Source of the DNA: Allium sativum
Taxonomy: Eukaryota > Streptophyta > Magnoliopsida > Asparagales > Amaryllidaceae
Direction of reading: 5' to 3'
Assembly: GCA_030737875.1 (NCBI GenBank)
Contig: CM060915.1
Coordinates: forward strand, 361,643,863 to 361,707,862
Length of the DNA stretch: 64,000 bases
Of this stretch, positions 12,687 through 24,024 are shown piece after piece (position 1 is the stretch's first letter; each line of letters begins with the position of its first letter). A model generated the notes under the pieces. The model saw only the letters and a list, made by a program, of their open reading frames with translations. It ran no database searches and had not been told where the DNA came from. The position numbers and the translations under genes were made by a program.

Positions 12687-13599
12687 TGTAACAACCCAGA
12701 AGAACCAATTTAAAATTTTTATTTCAGCAATTTTAGTGAATTTTGAATATTTAAAATGGTTTATTTTAAATAATAACAATGAGAAATTTATTTCAAATAG
12801 AATTAGAATGTACGTATTAATGTATATATTTATATGAATCGACGTTAGAAATTAGAATATAAATATTTATTTTTAATTATAAAAGGAATTGAAAATGGCG
12901 CGGTAGTTTGAAAATTCGATTTCAAAATTCAAATGAATGTATAGGATTCAAAATAAACCAGATTTTGGCGAAACCAAAAATATTTGAATCTATTTGAAAA
13001 TATCATTCCAACGAATCCGAAAAATTGAAGTTTCACAGCAGGAATAAAAAATTATGCACAGTTGAAAATTCAGAATAGTCGCTATGGAAAATATAGCCTT
13101 TAAAAATGGAAATTTTGCAAATGACCTCCGTTTTCGATGAAACCACTTTTGTTGGATCCAGGATGTCAAGTTATTGCTTGATTCTAAAATTCATAATTTT
13201 CTGAGTCAATATGTGAGCGTGGCGCAAGAAAACGTGTTTTGGCAGTTTCAGCCAATTTTAATCGACTGGAAAATGACCGTTTTTCAAACGGTCTTCAAAT
13301 TTGACGAAATTAGTTTTGTTAGGACCGTATCATCAATACGAAGCTAGAAATAATTTTTCTGGAATTTTTAGAATCTGTATATGGTCCTGGTAAATTAAAA
13401 TGTACATTCAAATTGAATATGAATATATATTAAATTTGAATGAAAACTGATCGTAACAGCCGAGATGGCTTACGAAACATATCCCTTTGTGTTCGGAATG
13501 AGGGTGTTACGCTAGGGACGACAGTCGTTGGGTTTGAAACGGAGTTCAAGATTCAAAGTCAACTTTTGGGTATTAATTAATTAAATATATATATTTATT

Positions 13600-13606
13600 T
13601 ATAAAG
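13600..13606 (+). promoter_or_regulatory. Candidate TATA box of element B1
   Basis: TATAAAG follows an AT-rich stretch and immediately precedes a sharp switch to C-rich sequence, the expected arrangement of a plant core promoter and leader. The corresponding place in B2/B3 lacks a clear TATA box, so confidence is modest. Confidence 0.4.
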
Positions 13607-13960
13607 CACCTCCCCTTTCCATCCTCACTCAGTTAAACCCGCACCCCCCTCTAATTCAAGAAAACCCGTCGTACCCCAAGCCCTAGCCGCCGCCTCCGTC
13701 AGTCGCGCCCCAAGGGCGACGCCATCGCCGGAAAATCTCCCCCTCCTCCTCCTCATCATCGGAGCCTCCCTTGCTTCCTGTAATTAAACCCAAGACCCCA
13801 AAAATCGATTGAAACCGCCACGTCAATCCTCCCCGGGACCACCGCCGATTGTCAAGCAGCACCCCCTAGACCTGCCGTGCCTCCCCAACCTCAGACCGCC
13901 CTCCTCTGACCATCCCTCCAACGGTGAACCCCCCTCCCCTCTGAAAATGGAAAAGTGAGT
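13607..13960 (+). other. C-rich leader island with possible splice donor (B1)
   Basis: A 350-bp island rich in CCC and GCC within an AT-rich LTR. It ends in GGAAAAGTGAGTATTTT, a good splice-donor match at 13955. B2 and B3 have matching islands ending in ATCAGTAAGTATTT (donor at 50508 and 57910). Reading frames across the island differ among copies, so it is more likely an untranslated first exon or leader than a conserved protein. Confidence 0.4.
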
Positions 13961-14249
13961 ATTTTATTATTTATGTAATTTTCTTTACGGTTTTTACATA
14001 GATTAAAATTCGATTTTATGTATGTAAATTTAAAATAAAGGTTAGATTTTTTATTAGAAAAAGATTAGATTTTTGATATGATAAAGTTACGATTTTTATG
14101 GAAGTAAAAATACGACCTTTATATTGTTTACATTGAAGTAAAAATACGATCTTTATATTGTTTACATTGAGATAAAGATATGGTTTTGTCGCATGTTTGA
14201 AATAGGTTTATGAAAATAAAAATATGATTTTTATCTATATAGATTTGAA

Positions 14250-14570
14250 ATAAAAATTCGATTTTTATATATATGAAGTAGTGATAAAAATTCGATTTTT
14301 ATATATATGAAGTAGTAATAAAAAATTGATTTTTATATATATGAAGTAGCGATAAAAATTCGATTTTTATATATATGAAGTAGCGATAAAAATTCGATTT
14401 TTATATATATGAAGTGGCGATAAAATTCGATTTTTATATATATTAAGTAGCGATAAAAATTCGATTTTTATATATATGAAGTAGCGATAAAAATTCGATT
14501 TTTATATATATGAGGTAGCGATAAAAATTCGATTTATATATATATATGAAGTAGCGATAAAAATAGGAAT
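14250..14570 (+). repeat. 34-bp minisatellite of hairpin units (B1 LTR)
   Basis: About nine tandem copies of a unit of roughly 34 bp containing GTAGCGATAAAAATTCG. Each unit can fold as ATAAAAAT and ATTTTTAT around TCG. B2 and B3 have looser, non-tandem versions of the same AAAAAT-N3-ATTTTT units over 50560-51330 and 57960-58740, so the tandem expansion is particular to B1. Confidence 0.75.
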
Positions 14571-14705
14571 TTTATTATACAAGGGGAGTAATAAAAATAT
14601 GATTTTTAACTTATAAATCGTATGAAGCAGATTGCGTTGGAACTATGTTGAAGAACACAACGCGATGGAAAAGAATCAAATTCAAACCATTCAGAAATAA
14701 AACTG

Positions 14706-14825
14706 GCGGAGTGGATCCCTCGGTGAGAACTTCTCACTTTTCTTTTATTTTCTAGTTAAAATATATACTAGGATGCAGACGGTGCTTAGCAGCACCCGAC
14801 ACCCGTCGTCCACAGACCATGGATG
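14706..14825 (+). other. Conserved hairpin block of B-family LTRs (B1)
   Basis: Contains the GTGAG/CTCAC hairpin (14723-14737), then GGTGCT and AGCACC around TAGC, then CGACACCCGTCGTCCACAGA. The stretch 14758-14824 is essentially identical to 51470-51534 and differs from 58873-58937 by about one base, although the rest of the LTR is clearly diverged. That pattern suggests selection on a cis-acting element. Confidence 0.6.
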
Positions 14826-15519
14826 ACTTGTTTGTTTGATTGATGTTTTGTGAAAATTGATTGTGTGATGTGGAATGGAATAAAACATTGTATAGTTAAG
14901 AATATTTTATAGTTAAAAATATAATTTTTGACGTGTATATGAATGAAATATATATTTATAAAAAAATCGAATGATTTGTTTATGTACACACATTAGACTG
15001 ATATTGATTGGGTCGATAAATTTTACACATCGCCCAACTGCACAAATAAAATTCGTTATTTGTTGATTGAAACCCCACACGAGTATTGGGATGATATATG
15101 ACATACACTAGTCCCAATAATTAGCTGTATGTCGATCGATTGATTGACAGGCTGTATGAGCGTTGAATATTTATTTTAATGCTTATACGGTTGTAGAATG
15201 CACTTTGGATGTTGTTTGAATTTTTAATGATTGTTTATCATCATTGTTGTATACATGTATTGGATAAAATTCATATAACTGAAATTATATGGTAATTGAT
15301 TGAGTCTGATTCCAGTTCAGAATTAACGAATATTTCAAAATAATATTCATTGAACATTGGAATGTGAAGCCGTGTTAAGTAGTTAAACGCCATTTTAAAA
15401 CGAAGGGAATTTGGTCGATTTTATTCATTTTATAATGAATATCGAAAGTGATTTCAAAATCTGGTGTTTTGAAAATATTGAAGTGATATAGAATATTCAG
15501 TTTAAATTGAATTGGAATT

Positions 15520-15790
15520 GAAATCAATTTGAGATGAATTCGAAACGAATTGAAATTGAATTGAAATCGATTTAAAATGAATTCTAAACAAATTGAAATT
15601 GAATTGGAATTGAAATTGAATTGAAATCAATTTGAGATGAATTCAAAACGAATTGAAATTGAATTGAAATTGAAATTGAATTGAAATCGATTTAAAATGA
15701 ATTCAAAATGAATTGAAATCAATTTGAGATGAATTCAAAACGAAGTGAAATTGAATTGAAATTGAATTAAAATCAATTTGAAATGAATTT
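15520..15790 (+). repeat. GAATTGAAATTGAATTG satellite expansion (B1 LTR)
   Basis: Irregular tandem repeats of GAATTGAAATT- and AATCAATTTGAGATGAATTC-like units. At the corresponding place in B2 (about 52490-52560) and B3 the stretch is short and unexpanded, so the array arose within the B1 lineage. Confidence 0.7.
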
Positions 15791-18694
15791 AAAACAGATT
15801 TATAATAGAAAAATCAATTTTGATTTGGAATTGAATACGAAGTTGAAACTGTTTTGAAACCGAATTCAAAACAATTTATAAAATACGTTTTAAATGGAAA
15901 TCGACGAAATATATATATTATATATAATATAATGGCATGAATAGAATGCGCGCGCTGTGGCAGTTCGCGAATTTGACCATTGACTTCAAATGGACATTAC
16001 GGGAGATCCGATCGTCAGATTCACCTAAAACTAGAACCGTTGGTTTCGTATCGAAAAGAGCTTTCTAACGAATATTAGAGATTTGAAATCTAACGGTTGG
16101 ATTTGGAATTATGTCCAAATCAAATTTGGAAAAGGTCGCTGTAAGTGTAGTTTGATGGCCATTTATGGAAATCGACTGTACTGGCCTTGATAAAATAATT
16201 AAAAATATCAATAATTTGTGTAAATTCATAATAAATGATTTGGAAAGAATTGGGATGAAAAATTCCATATTTGAAAAGATAAAAATAGGTTTTTATCAAA
16301 ATGAACTAGTTTTGAACTAGAATTATAATTCAATTATTTTTAAAATAAATAAATTGGATTTGAAATGGTTTTAAAAATAACCAGAATTTCCAATATATAA
16401 ATTGGAAATGGATTTGAATCGAAATCGTCTTCGGAATATTTCGATGTTGGATTTCGTGATTATATAGATATTGTTATGGAAATTTGAAAGATATATATAT
16501 ATATATATATCGTTATTTCCAATACGATATTTTTGGTTTCAGAATTTGATATTGAATGTAAGCCGATATATTTTCTATTTAGAGCCCCGTATTTACTAGC
16601 AAATTGTATTTTGGGTTCGTCGTGAATGGTATCTTTAATAATACTATTATTAGACCCAATGGAGTTAAGAAAATCAGAAACTAACTGGAGATTAGTTAAG
16701 TTGAATGGTTTCCTGGGTATTGATCTAATGTTGGTTTCGGCCTTCGGGGTTAATACTTAGGGAATTGTTCACTTGCTAATTTACGGTTAAAGGCTGATGG
16801 AATGGAATGTGATTTTTGGTTTATAGTGAAACGTGTTTTAAATGACATTGGTTCCTTAACCCAGTTAAAGGCAGGATATAATTTCCCAAGTTAAACAATC
16901 GTTGATATTGATTTTTGGGAAGATTAAAACCAAGTGGAGTTTTAATGCATCTTTAATTAGATTGAATTGATATCCAAAGGAAGATTAAAGAATAAATTTA
17001 AAGAATTAATATTTGATAAAATTAATGGGAACCTTTCCCAAAGTATAAGAATATTTGAATAAAGGAATATTCTGGATTGGAATGAGGCATATGTTGTGTT
17101 TTTATAGAACTTGTTTATTATATACGCGAGTTATTCGGAAAGACCAGGTTTATCCCATTCTGAATAACTGATTCGACGATGTGTCGAGGATGAAGACGGT
17201 GGTAGAAGACCGGAGGTCTTCACATCGTTTGGATGATTACTGATGTCTTGATTGGGCTGTACACCCAAGGCGAGGTAATAAGTGTTGATTGTCCAGACGT
17301 ACTTGGAGATTAACGGATATGCAAGGGCCTCTCCCTGTATTGGACATATAGGGAGGAATAAGGTGCCTCCGGTTTCGTTCAGACCCAGAACGAACTTGTA
17401 AATGGATGTGTGTTTGACATCGGATTTCATTCTGTGTGATTGATATACATCGGTTGCATAGCGTGAATTACCTGTGTGGCATGCTGAGATGCAAATGATC
17501 AAGGTTTCTGTTGAAAAGCAGGGACTTATGGTTGATGATCAAAGCACGGCCTTTGTGGCGAAGCTTTGTGTAGTGTTAATTCGCGAGCCTCACACCTCAG
17601 TGTGGACCAGAAACGGGAGAGGTCTTCAGGGAGGGCATGCGTTTCCTTCTAGTTAGGAGTGGTGTCAGCGTTTTGCACGCCCTGGAATTTTACTTATGTG
17701 GATGATAGATAGCGAGGCACCTCAGTTATATCGGTCGATCCGGGGCCGATGCAGTCATTTGGCTCATTTACGCCCCATAGGGCGGGGAAACCTAGTGGTT
17801 AGGCATTTTAATCCACATCGAGTGGACCGGCCCTGACGATCCAAGGGATGATGCATTCTGTTCCTGAAGCTCGGGCTAGAGAGTCTCGAAGCAGTAAGGA
17901 CGATCCCTTGCCTTGGTCACAGATGGAAATCCAACTTCCAATACGTGACGTTTGCAGTTTTGATTGTAGAGCCTAGTATTGGCGACATGAAATATAGTAC
18001 CCATGCCATCTAGGATTGATACATTTATATTTGAAGTTGTTTCATACACTGTGCACTTATAATAGTATCAAATGATTTGTTTTAAACGTACCAAGCATGT
18101 TTGGCTATTATAAGGGAAAACCCTATCCCCCGGCTTGCGTTGCATTGTGTGATAGGACCTGGGTCTTATAATAGCTTCATTTTTCCAAAAAAACATTGCG
18201 TTGTTTTGTTATATGCACTGTTATTCTTGGGAGGAATCCCGTTCCGTGTTATACGGCGTGGTCCCTTGATATATCTGATTTAAAGTAAGGTTTTAAATAA
18301 CTTTTTTAGTTCTCACACCAATCACATGACTGACCTGGAGTTTATTGTTTTAACCTAAACTCTAGGTGCCCCTATTTTCCACACGGGCAGCTAGTAGTTT
18401 TGGTTTTGCAGATTTATATTCACAGGGTCCTGGTTTACAGCTGGAATGATATTCGGAAAGCTCTGTATCCGTATATTCTTTTCAGTTGTGTTTTGTATTA
18501 TTTTTCGCTGCATTGTAACTTGTAGATCTCTGATATTTTTTCGGATGTATAATGTTTATTCATACACTGTATATTCTTGTATTCTGATGAAATTGTTGTA
18601 ATAAGCATTGAAATGTTCTTCTGTTTGTGTTCTGGTTTGTCTTGTCCTCAACTCAATTCGTGCTTTCCTTCACGGGGAAATTCGGGTCGTGTCA

Positions 18695-19890
18695 CTTTGG
18701 TTAACTGATCCAGATATATATTACTTCAATCCGTTGTAAAAATATTCGAATACTGAAAATATGTCATTTCAACCTGCATCTCAAATTAATTCGAATTTAT
18801 TTCCTAAATTCTAAAAAGTCGTTCGAGTATATATCATTTCACCTATAGTAATCTTTTTCCTACATCTACAGGAAACTTGCAGTGTGAGGACAAAATAAAT
18901 GTGCCATTTCAAAAATCACACAGAAATTAGTACATAATAACAAATCATATAGCAATTTATATCGTGCCATTTATGTCATATGTGTGCGTATCACATGTGC
19001 ACAAAATATATAGAAAATAATTTTGAATTTTCTAATGTAATCTTAAAATTCCATGTATCATTTCAAATGATTTAATTCACTTAATATAAATGCTTGTCTT
19101 AATCAGTAAGTAAACTCATCTTGAATTGGGATATTGCTAAAGCGATAAGATTTGAACTAAAATCGTACATATGTTCGATTTTATCCCAAATTCCAGTGAG
19201 CTCCTAAAACATCTAATCCAATTCTACCATGAAGATTATGTCAATATGAGTTTAACGGATCTGACAGTGTTTGATTCTGACCTCGTATAAGCGAGATACT
19301 AACTTTATAAGCAATCAATTGAATCAAAACATATTTAAACTTAGTTAAAAGCCGATTAACCAATTGTACAATCCCCGACCATCTGATCATGTGACCAGAT
19401 CTTCTTCCTTAATTCAAACTTTTGAACTCTTGAAACCAAACCCATTGCCATGGCTTCCATTTCTTCTTTCTCCCTCTCTACAGCACCATTGGAGCAACCG
19501 TCTCCTCTGTTGATCTCCACTTCACAAGCACTTCACTTCCATTTCCATAGAGTTGAATTCTAACAAGCTTGAAAAAATCCGACCTGAAGGATTTAAGTCC
19601 AACACTAAGGTCGCACCTAGCTTCCCTTGACCAAGCTACTTCAAATCGTAGGGCCAGATGCCCCTTCGAACAAGCAAACCAATACAACAAACCTCATTGA
19701 CTAATTCCTCTTCAATCCAACACAATTTCCAACCCAAGTTTCCATGCTTATGAGAAAATTGTCCTGACCCACTTAGACCGCACTGCACCTCTTTTGAAAT
19801 CGACAAACAATTTGAAATTAACAAAAAGATCCTAGCCTCCTATATTATGGGATTTTGTTTTGAAATTTATTTCTTTTTCTTTAGAAGAGG
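18695..19890. other. Unassigned sequence between B1 and element C
   Basis: No repeat partner in the window and no recognisable gene. At 19450-19563 an open frame starting CCATGG encodes 37 residues beginning MASISSFSLSTAP, resembling a plastid transit peptide, then stops. Overlapping minus-strand frames at 19478-19690 and 19636-19824 also lack known motifs. This could be a decayed gene fragment, since element C is inserted just downstream, but nothing proves it. Confidence 0.3.
19886..19890. repeat. Target site duplication of element C, left copy
   Basis: AGAGG directly before the TGTAACACCCC end, repeated exactly at 31223-31227. Confidence 0.95.
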
Positions 19891-20167
19891 TGTAACACCC
19901 CGAATTTCGGTTAATGCTAAAATTCACTAATTACAGAATAAATAATCTTAGATGTGGGAATTAGGGGAAACGGGCTGCGTCATTGCGTTCGTCTCGGGAA
20001 AATACGCGAAATAGAGTCCGAGTTTTCGAAAATCGGAGTCCGTATGGCTCAGTTATGGCCCGATGAAGTTTGCAGAAAATTCAAAGATAAAAACAGATTT
20101 AATAATTTAAAACCAGATTTTAAAATAGAGCAAGCGGGGCCAGGCGGGAAGATTCCCGCCCTACCCA

Positions 20168-20241
20168 TGTCGACAGGGCTGTCGACAGGCCTGTCGACAG
20201 GGGTGTCGACTTGCCTGTCGACTTGCCTGTCGACAGGGGGG
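20168..20241 (+). repeat. GTCGAC palindrome array (C, 5' LTR)
   Basis: Six GTCGAC sites spaced about 11-13 bp apart, several within the 12-bp palindrome CCTGTCGACAGG. The 3' LTR (about 27927-27985) lacks one 13-bp unit and has one site mutated to GTCGAT. The array lies about 140 bp upstream of the TATA box, so it could serve as a tandem binding site for a dimeric transcription factor (inference). Confidence 0.7.
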
Positions 20242-20376
20242 CGACGCCCAGTAAAACTGGGTGCACCAGTTTAGGTTCTTGGGCTGGCTTGGAGGGCTGG
20301 TTCTGGAAGCTTCTTGGATCTGACGGGTCTAAACCAATCTAGGGTTAATCTAAGGGTCTAAAATGCAACCTAATCC

Positions 20377-20384
20377 TATAAATA
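20377..20384 (+). promoter_or_regulatory. TATA box of element C, 5' LTR
   Basis: CCTATAAATAAG, a canonical plant TATA box. The 3' LTR copy is at 28125-28132. Initiation is expected near 20405-20415 (inferred from spacing). Confidence 0.6.
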
Positions 20385-20698
20385 AGACCCTAACCCTATC
20401 CTAATTCATTCATAATTAGATCTTGTAACTAAATTATGGCAAAATGAAACTTGATCATGGCCTCCACAAATCAATGAAGAGGAAAGCAAGCTAATCAACC
20501 TCTCTAATCCACCTCCTTAAATCCATTCTAAGCATCTTAATCTTCTTCATGTGGAGTGCAAATTGCTAGTTGTGAGTTTCTATCACTTTAACATCAATTG
20601 TTAAAGCAAGTAGATTAGGTGTAATGAGACTTATGGTCTTGAATGCGGATTAGTGAGTTTGAATCATTTGTAATGATATGTTATTCTATGTTTTCTTA

Positions 20699-21400
20699 TG
20701 TTTATGCATACTTGATAAGTGGATTTATGCATGATTAATAAGTTGGTTTATGCATATTTGATAAGTGGATTTATGCATGATTAATAAGTTGGTTTATGCA
20801 TATTTGATAAGTGGATTTATGCATGATTAATAAGTTGGTTTATGCATGTTTAACAAGTGGGTTTATGCATGTTGAGTATGTAAGTTTATGCAAGTTTAGT
20901 ATGATGTATGTTATGTTTACATGATGCTAAATATGCAAGTTGTGGGCTATGTGATCATATACATGTTATGCAAGTCCATGATGATATGCTATGCAAGTTA
21001 CATGTATGTTAATATGCAAGATATGCTATGCAAGTTACATGTATGTTAATATGCAAGATATGCTATGCAAGTTACATGTATGTTAATATGCAAGATATGC
21101 TATGCAAGTTACATGTTTGTTAATATGCAAGTTCATGATGACACATTATGCAAGTTTATGAGTTAATATGCAAGTATGTGAATGCTTATGCAAGAATGTG
21201 AATGCTTATGCAAGTTATGTGTATGCTTAAATGCATGTTTAACATGTTATGCAAGTTTTGAGAATGCTTATATGCAAGTTCAACATGTTATGCAAGTTAT
21301 GTATGCTTATGCAAGTTATGTGTATGCTTAAATGCAAGTTTAACATGATATGCAAGTTCATATGCAACATGTTATGCAAGTCATGTGTATGATGATATGC
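20699..21400 (+). repeat. Tandem-repeat zone of element C, 5' LTR
   Basis: Three copies of a 46-bp unit (TTTATGCATATTTGATAAGT core) are followed by about four copies of a 37-bp unit (TATGCAAGATATGCTATGCA core), then a long irregular ATGCAAGTT series. The same structure is in the 3' LTR at about 28447-29150. The zone is downstream of the TATA box and would be transcribed. Confidence 0.8.
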
Positions 21401-23477
21401 AAGTTTGGGGTTAAATGTAGTTGGGTTAATATATGCTCATATATGCAAGTTGACATCCTCTTAACCCATGACAAAGTACATGCTAATATTTGGTTTAACC
21501 CATGATATTTGTGATGGATCTTTCCCTTTATTATGTCGTGAAATGAGAACGATTTACGTGGGGAACGATGGGGTAATAAATATGTTAATAAAAGTATGAT
21601 TGGGTATGATAAGCATACCATAAAAATAAATTAACATAAGTGGGAATTTACCTATTGAGTTAGGTCTACCCCATGGGAATTTACCTATTGAGTTAGGTCT
21701 ACCCATGTTATGGAAATGTGTAATTAATTAGGGATAATTAATTGTGGGGGTGATTAATTAGGTGTAATTAATCAACTAAGACACGAGGTTGGACCCTTTT
21801 GTAGCATAAGACTGCCCGGAACCGACCGGCAAATCCAGCGGCTACAAATGATTGGCCCAATGTGAGAGGTCTTAGTCATAAAGTAAATACATGATTAAAG
21901 TAAAGACACGAGGTTAGACCCTTTTGATGACAGAAGTCTGCCCGGAACCAACCGGCATATCCAGCAGTCATAAAAGACGGTCTAATGTGAGAGGTCTTTA
22001 TGAGGTCATGATCTTAATTAATGAATTAAGAAACACTTAACCATAGTAGCATGTAGAGGGGCATGAGGGGTTAAGTGGGTGCCTTGGGCGGCATGTGGTA
22101 ACTAGTGGGGGTGCCTTGGGTGGCATGAGGAAACTAGTGGGTTGCCTTGGGTGGCAATAGAAAATACGATTAGAATACTTAACCAAAGTGGAACATGTAA
22201 TTAAACATGATTAAAGGGTTAAGTAAGTGCCTTAGGTGGCATGTGGGAATCAAGTAAGTGCCTTGGGTGGCATGCGGAAATCTAGTGGGTGCCTTAAGTG
22301 GCAATTAAAATATGATTGAAAGACTTAACCAAAAATTTGTAACATGTAGGTGGACATGGTTAATGGGTTAAGTGGGATTCACTAGATAAAATGACAAGCT
22401 TAAGTAGTAGCTTGTGGGGGCCCATTTCAACCAATATCCCAAACGTATCTTTGTGGGCTCGACCCATGTCGAGTGATGGGACACGCATATTGGGCTTGAC
22501 TATAAGTGGCCAAAACGGGTTAGCGGTGGCAACGCAGGATCAACGGGTTTCATATGCGTGTGTGGACCCGTGCTGGTTGGTAAGTCGTTGTTGCATCGTG
22601 TAGATATAAAGCCGTGCACAGTTGATATTATCTGGTAGCCACTTTGGGAAATGATACACCCCCTTTTGTGGGACCAGCACGGGTATCTACGGTAGGGAGC
22701 CGATCGCTTGGGAGTAGTGGGTACACCTAGTAAAGATAGGGGCAGACGGCACCTGTGTAGGGGCACAAGAAACTACCGGGTAAAAATTACTAAGTACACT
22801 TAGTGGGATCAACCTTTAAGTAGGAATTACTCTTGGTGGGTAGAACTGGTGTGGTGCAGTGTAGGAATTACCCTCGGGTGGATAAGTCTAGGGCGGTGTA
22901 ATCTAGTAATTATCCTTGGGTGGATAAATGCGTCTTTACGGTTATCTTAGTTTATCCTAAGTTTGCCAAGCTGCTTAGTGTAGCCATTCATCCCCAGGCG
23001 TTACCGTATATCAACTTATGTCTTCTCTGGTTACTTTAATGATTGTATTGTTAAAGTTATAGGACTCACTCAGACTTATGTCTGACCCCGTTGTTTTTAT
23101 CTTTTTCCCCCAACCCCAGGTTACCAGAGTGGGCCTAGTGCTAGTGGGCCTTGATCGGATTGCTGTATCTATCCTTTGGAGCTTGGACCGTTGAAGTAAA
23201 GCTCAATTCATCTTTCCTTATATGGCTATTGTTTACTTAGTGGGATTATGTACTTATTTTTATCAAGATGGATATTTTGTACTTGACTCTTGTATGGTTT
23301 TGCGATGTAACCAAACATGTTTTACTTTCCGCTGCAATGAAATGATGATTTAAATTTTCAAGTATTACTTATATCTGTCTTGTTGTAATTTTTCTGTTCT
23401 ATACTTACTAAAAATACTCCACCAAAACTAAGGCATTCCGTATATGAGTGACCTTAGCGGGTGTGGGGTGTTACACG

Positions 23478-23489
23478 TGGTATCAGAGC
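23478..23489 (+). other. Primer binding site, initiator Met tRNA (C)
   Basis: TGGTATCAGAGC two bases after the 5' LTR, complementary to initiator methionine tRNA. Confidence 0.94.
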
Positions 23490-24024
23490 TTAAGGTTACC
23501 AGAACAGATAAAATTTTTAGAAAAACTATTTTCTAAGAATATGTTTGAAAGGAGTATTTTCAAAAACATGTCTTTTAAGAGAAAAGTTTTTGAAAGAAAA
23601 GCATAATCCCCAATAGCCATATCTATATCTTTCGAATTCTCCGTTTTGAATCCCTTCCTCTCTCATTTTGAGTTTCCCCTCCGTATATGGGTGATCTTTC
23701 TAAGATAGACAAGAATGGAAAACCACTTCAAGGGACTTAGACGTTAGTCGGATTAGAAGTTGGTTTAAGAAGGAGGAGGACTGGTAAGTATCTATTGGAT
23801 AGACGAGGGGAGGAAGGCTCAAACAGTTGTTTGGTTAATGAAGGATGAAACCTCATTGGTGGAAGGTTACGAGTGGAGAATGGGAAGAAGAAGGCAAGTA
23901 GTTATCCTTTTGGGAAGGAATGGGACATCTTATTAGGATTGTCCAAAGAAGCAAGGGCAAGGTATGGAATCTTCTGGAGGGTAGTTGTATTCCCTCACGA
24001 CTAGGGTACCAGATGGGGATAGGA

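Larger units (their letters stand above)
12687..18694 (+). mobile_element. Element B1, 3' LTR (6.0 kb)
   Basis: Begins TGTAACAACCC and ends GTCGTGTCA. It is homologous end to end with the LTRs at 49150-55546 and 56558-62967 but clearly diverged, with islands of near identity. In order it holds the AGTTCG/AAACGACCT repeat modules (about 12895-13400), a TATA box (13600), a C-rich leader (13607-13950), a possible splice donor (13955), a 34-bp hairpin minisatellite (14250-14570), the conserved hairpin block (14706-14825), a GAATTGAAATT satellite (15520-15790), a second AGTTCG module (about 15946-16170) and the LTR-end block (18318). A 123-codon frame on the minus strand at 17131-17502 has no recognisable domain. 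No target duplication can be checked because the 5' end is outside. Confidence 0.88.
19891..23475 (+). mobile_element. Element C, 5' LTR (3.58 kb)
   Basis: Begins TGTAACACCCCGAATTTCGG and ends GGTGTGGGGTGTTACA, so its termini form an inverted repeat (TGTAACACCCC and GGGGTGTTACA). It matches the 3' LTR with roughly twenty differences by eye over 3.57 kb (about 99.5%), indicating a recent insertion. It contains a GTCGAC palindrome array (20168-20241), a TATA box (20377-20384), three large tandem-repeat zones (20699-21400), a duplicated CGAGGTT...CCCTTTT...GCCCGGAACC block (about 21780-21870 and 21903-21995) and a GTGCCTTGGGTGGCATG repeat series (about 22078-22300). No coding sequence was found. 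Confidence 0.95.

Noticed and set aside
17131..17502. 123-codon open frame on the minus strand in the B1 LTR
   Set aside because: No domain, and it lies across an LTR module conserved as DNA in A and D; the B2/B3 copies do not keep the frame. Best seen as chance.
20384..20400. CCCTAACCC telomere-like phrase after the C TATA box
   Set aside because: Too short and not tandem; part of the LTR leader in both copies.
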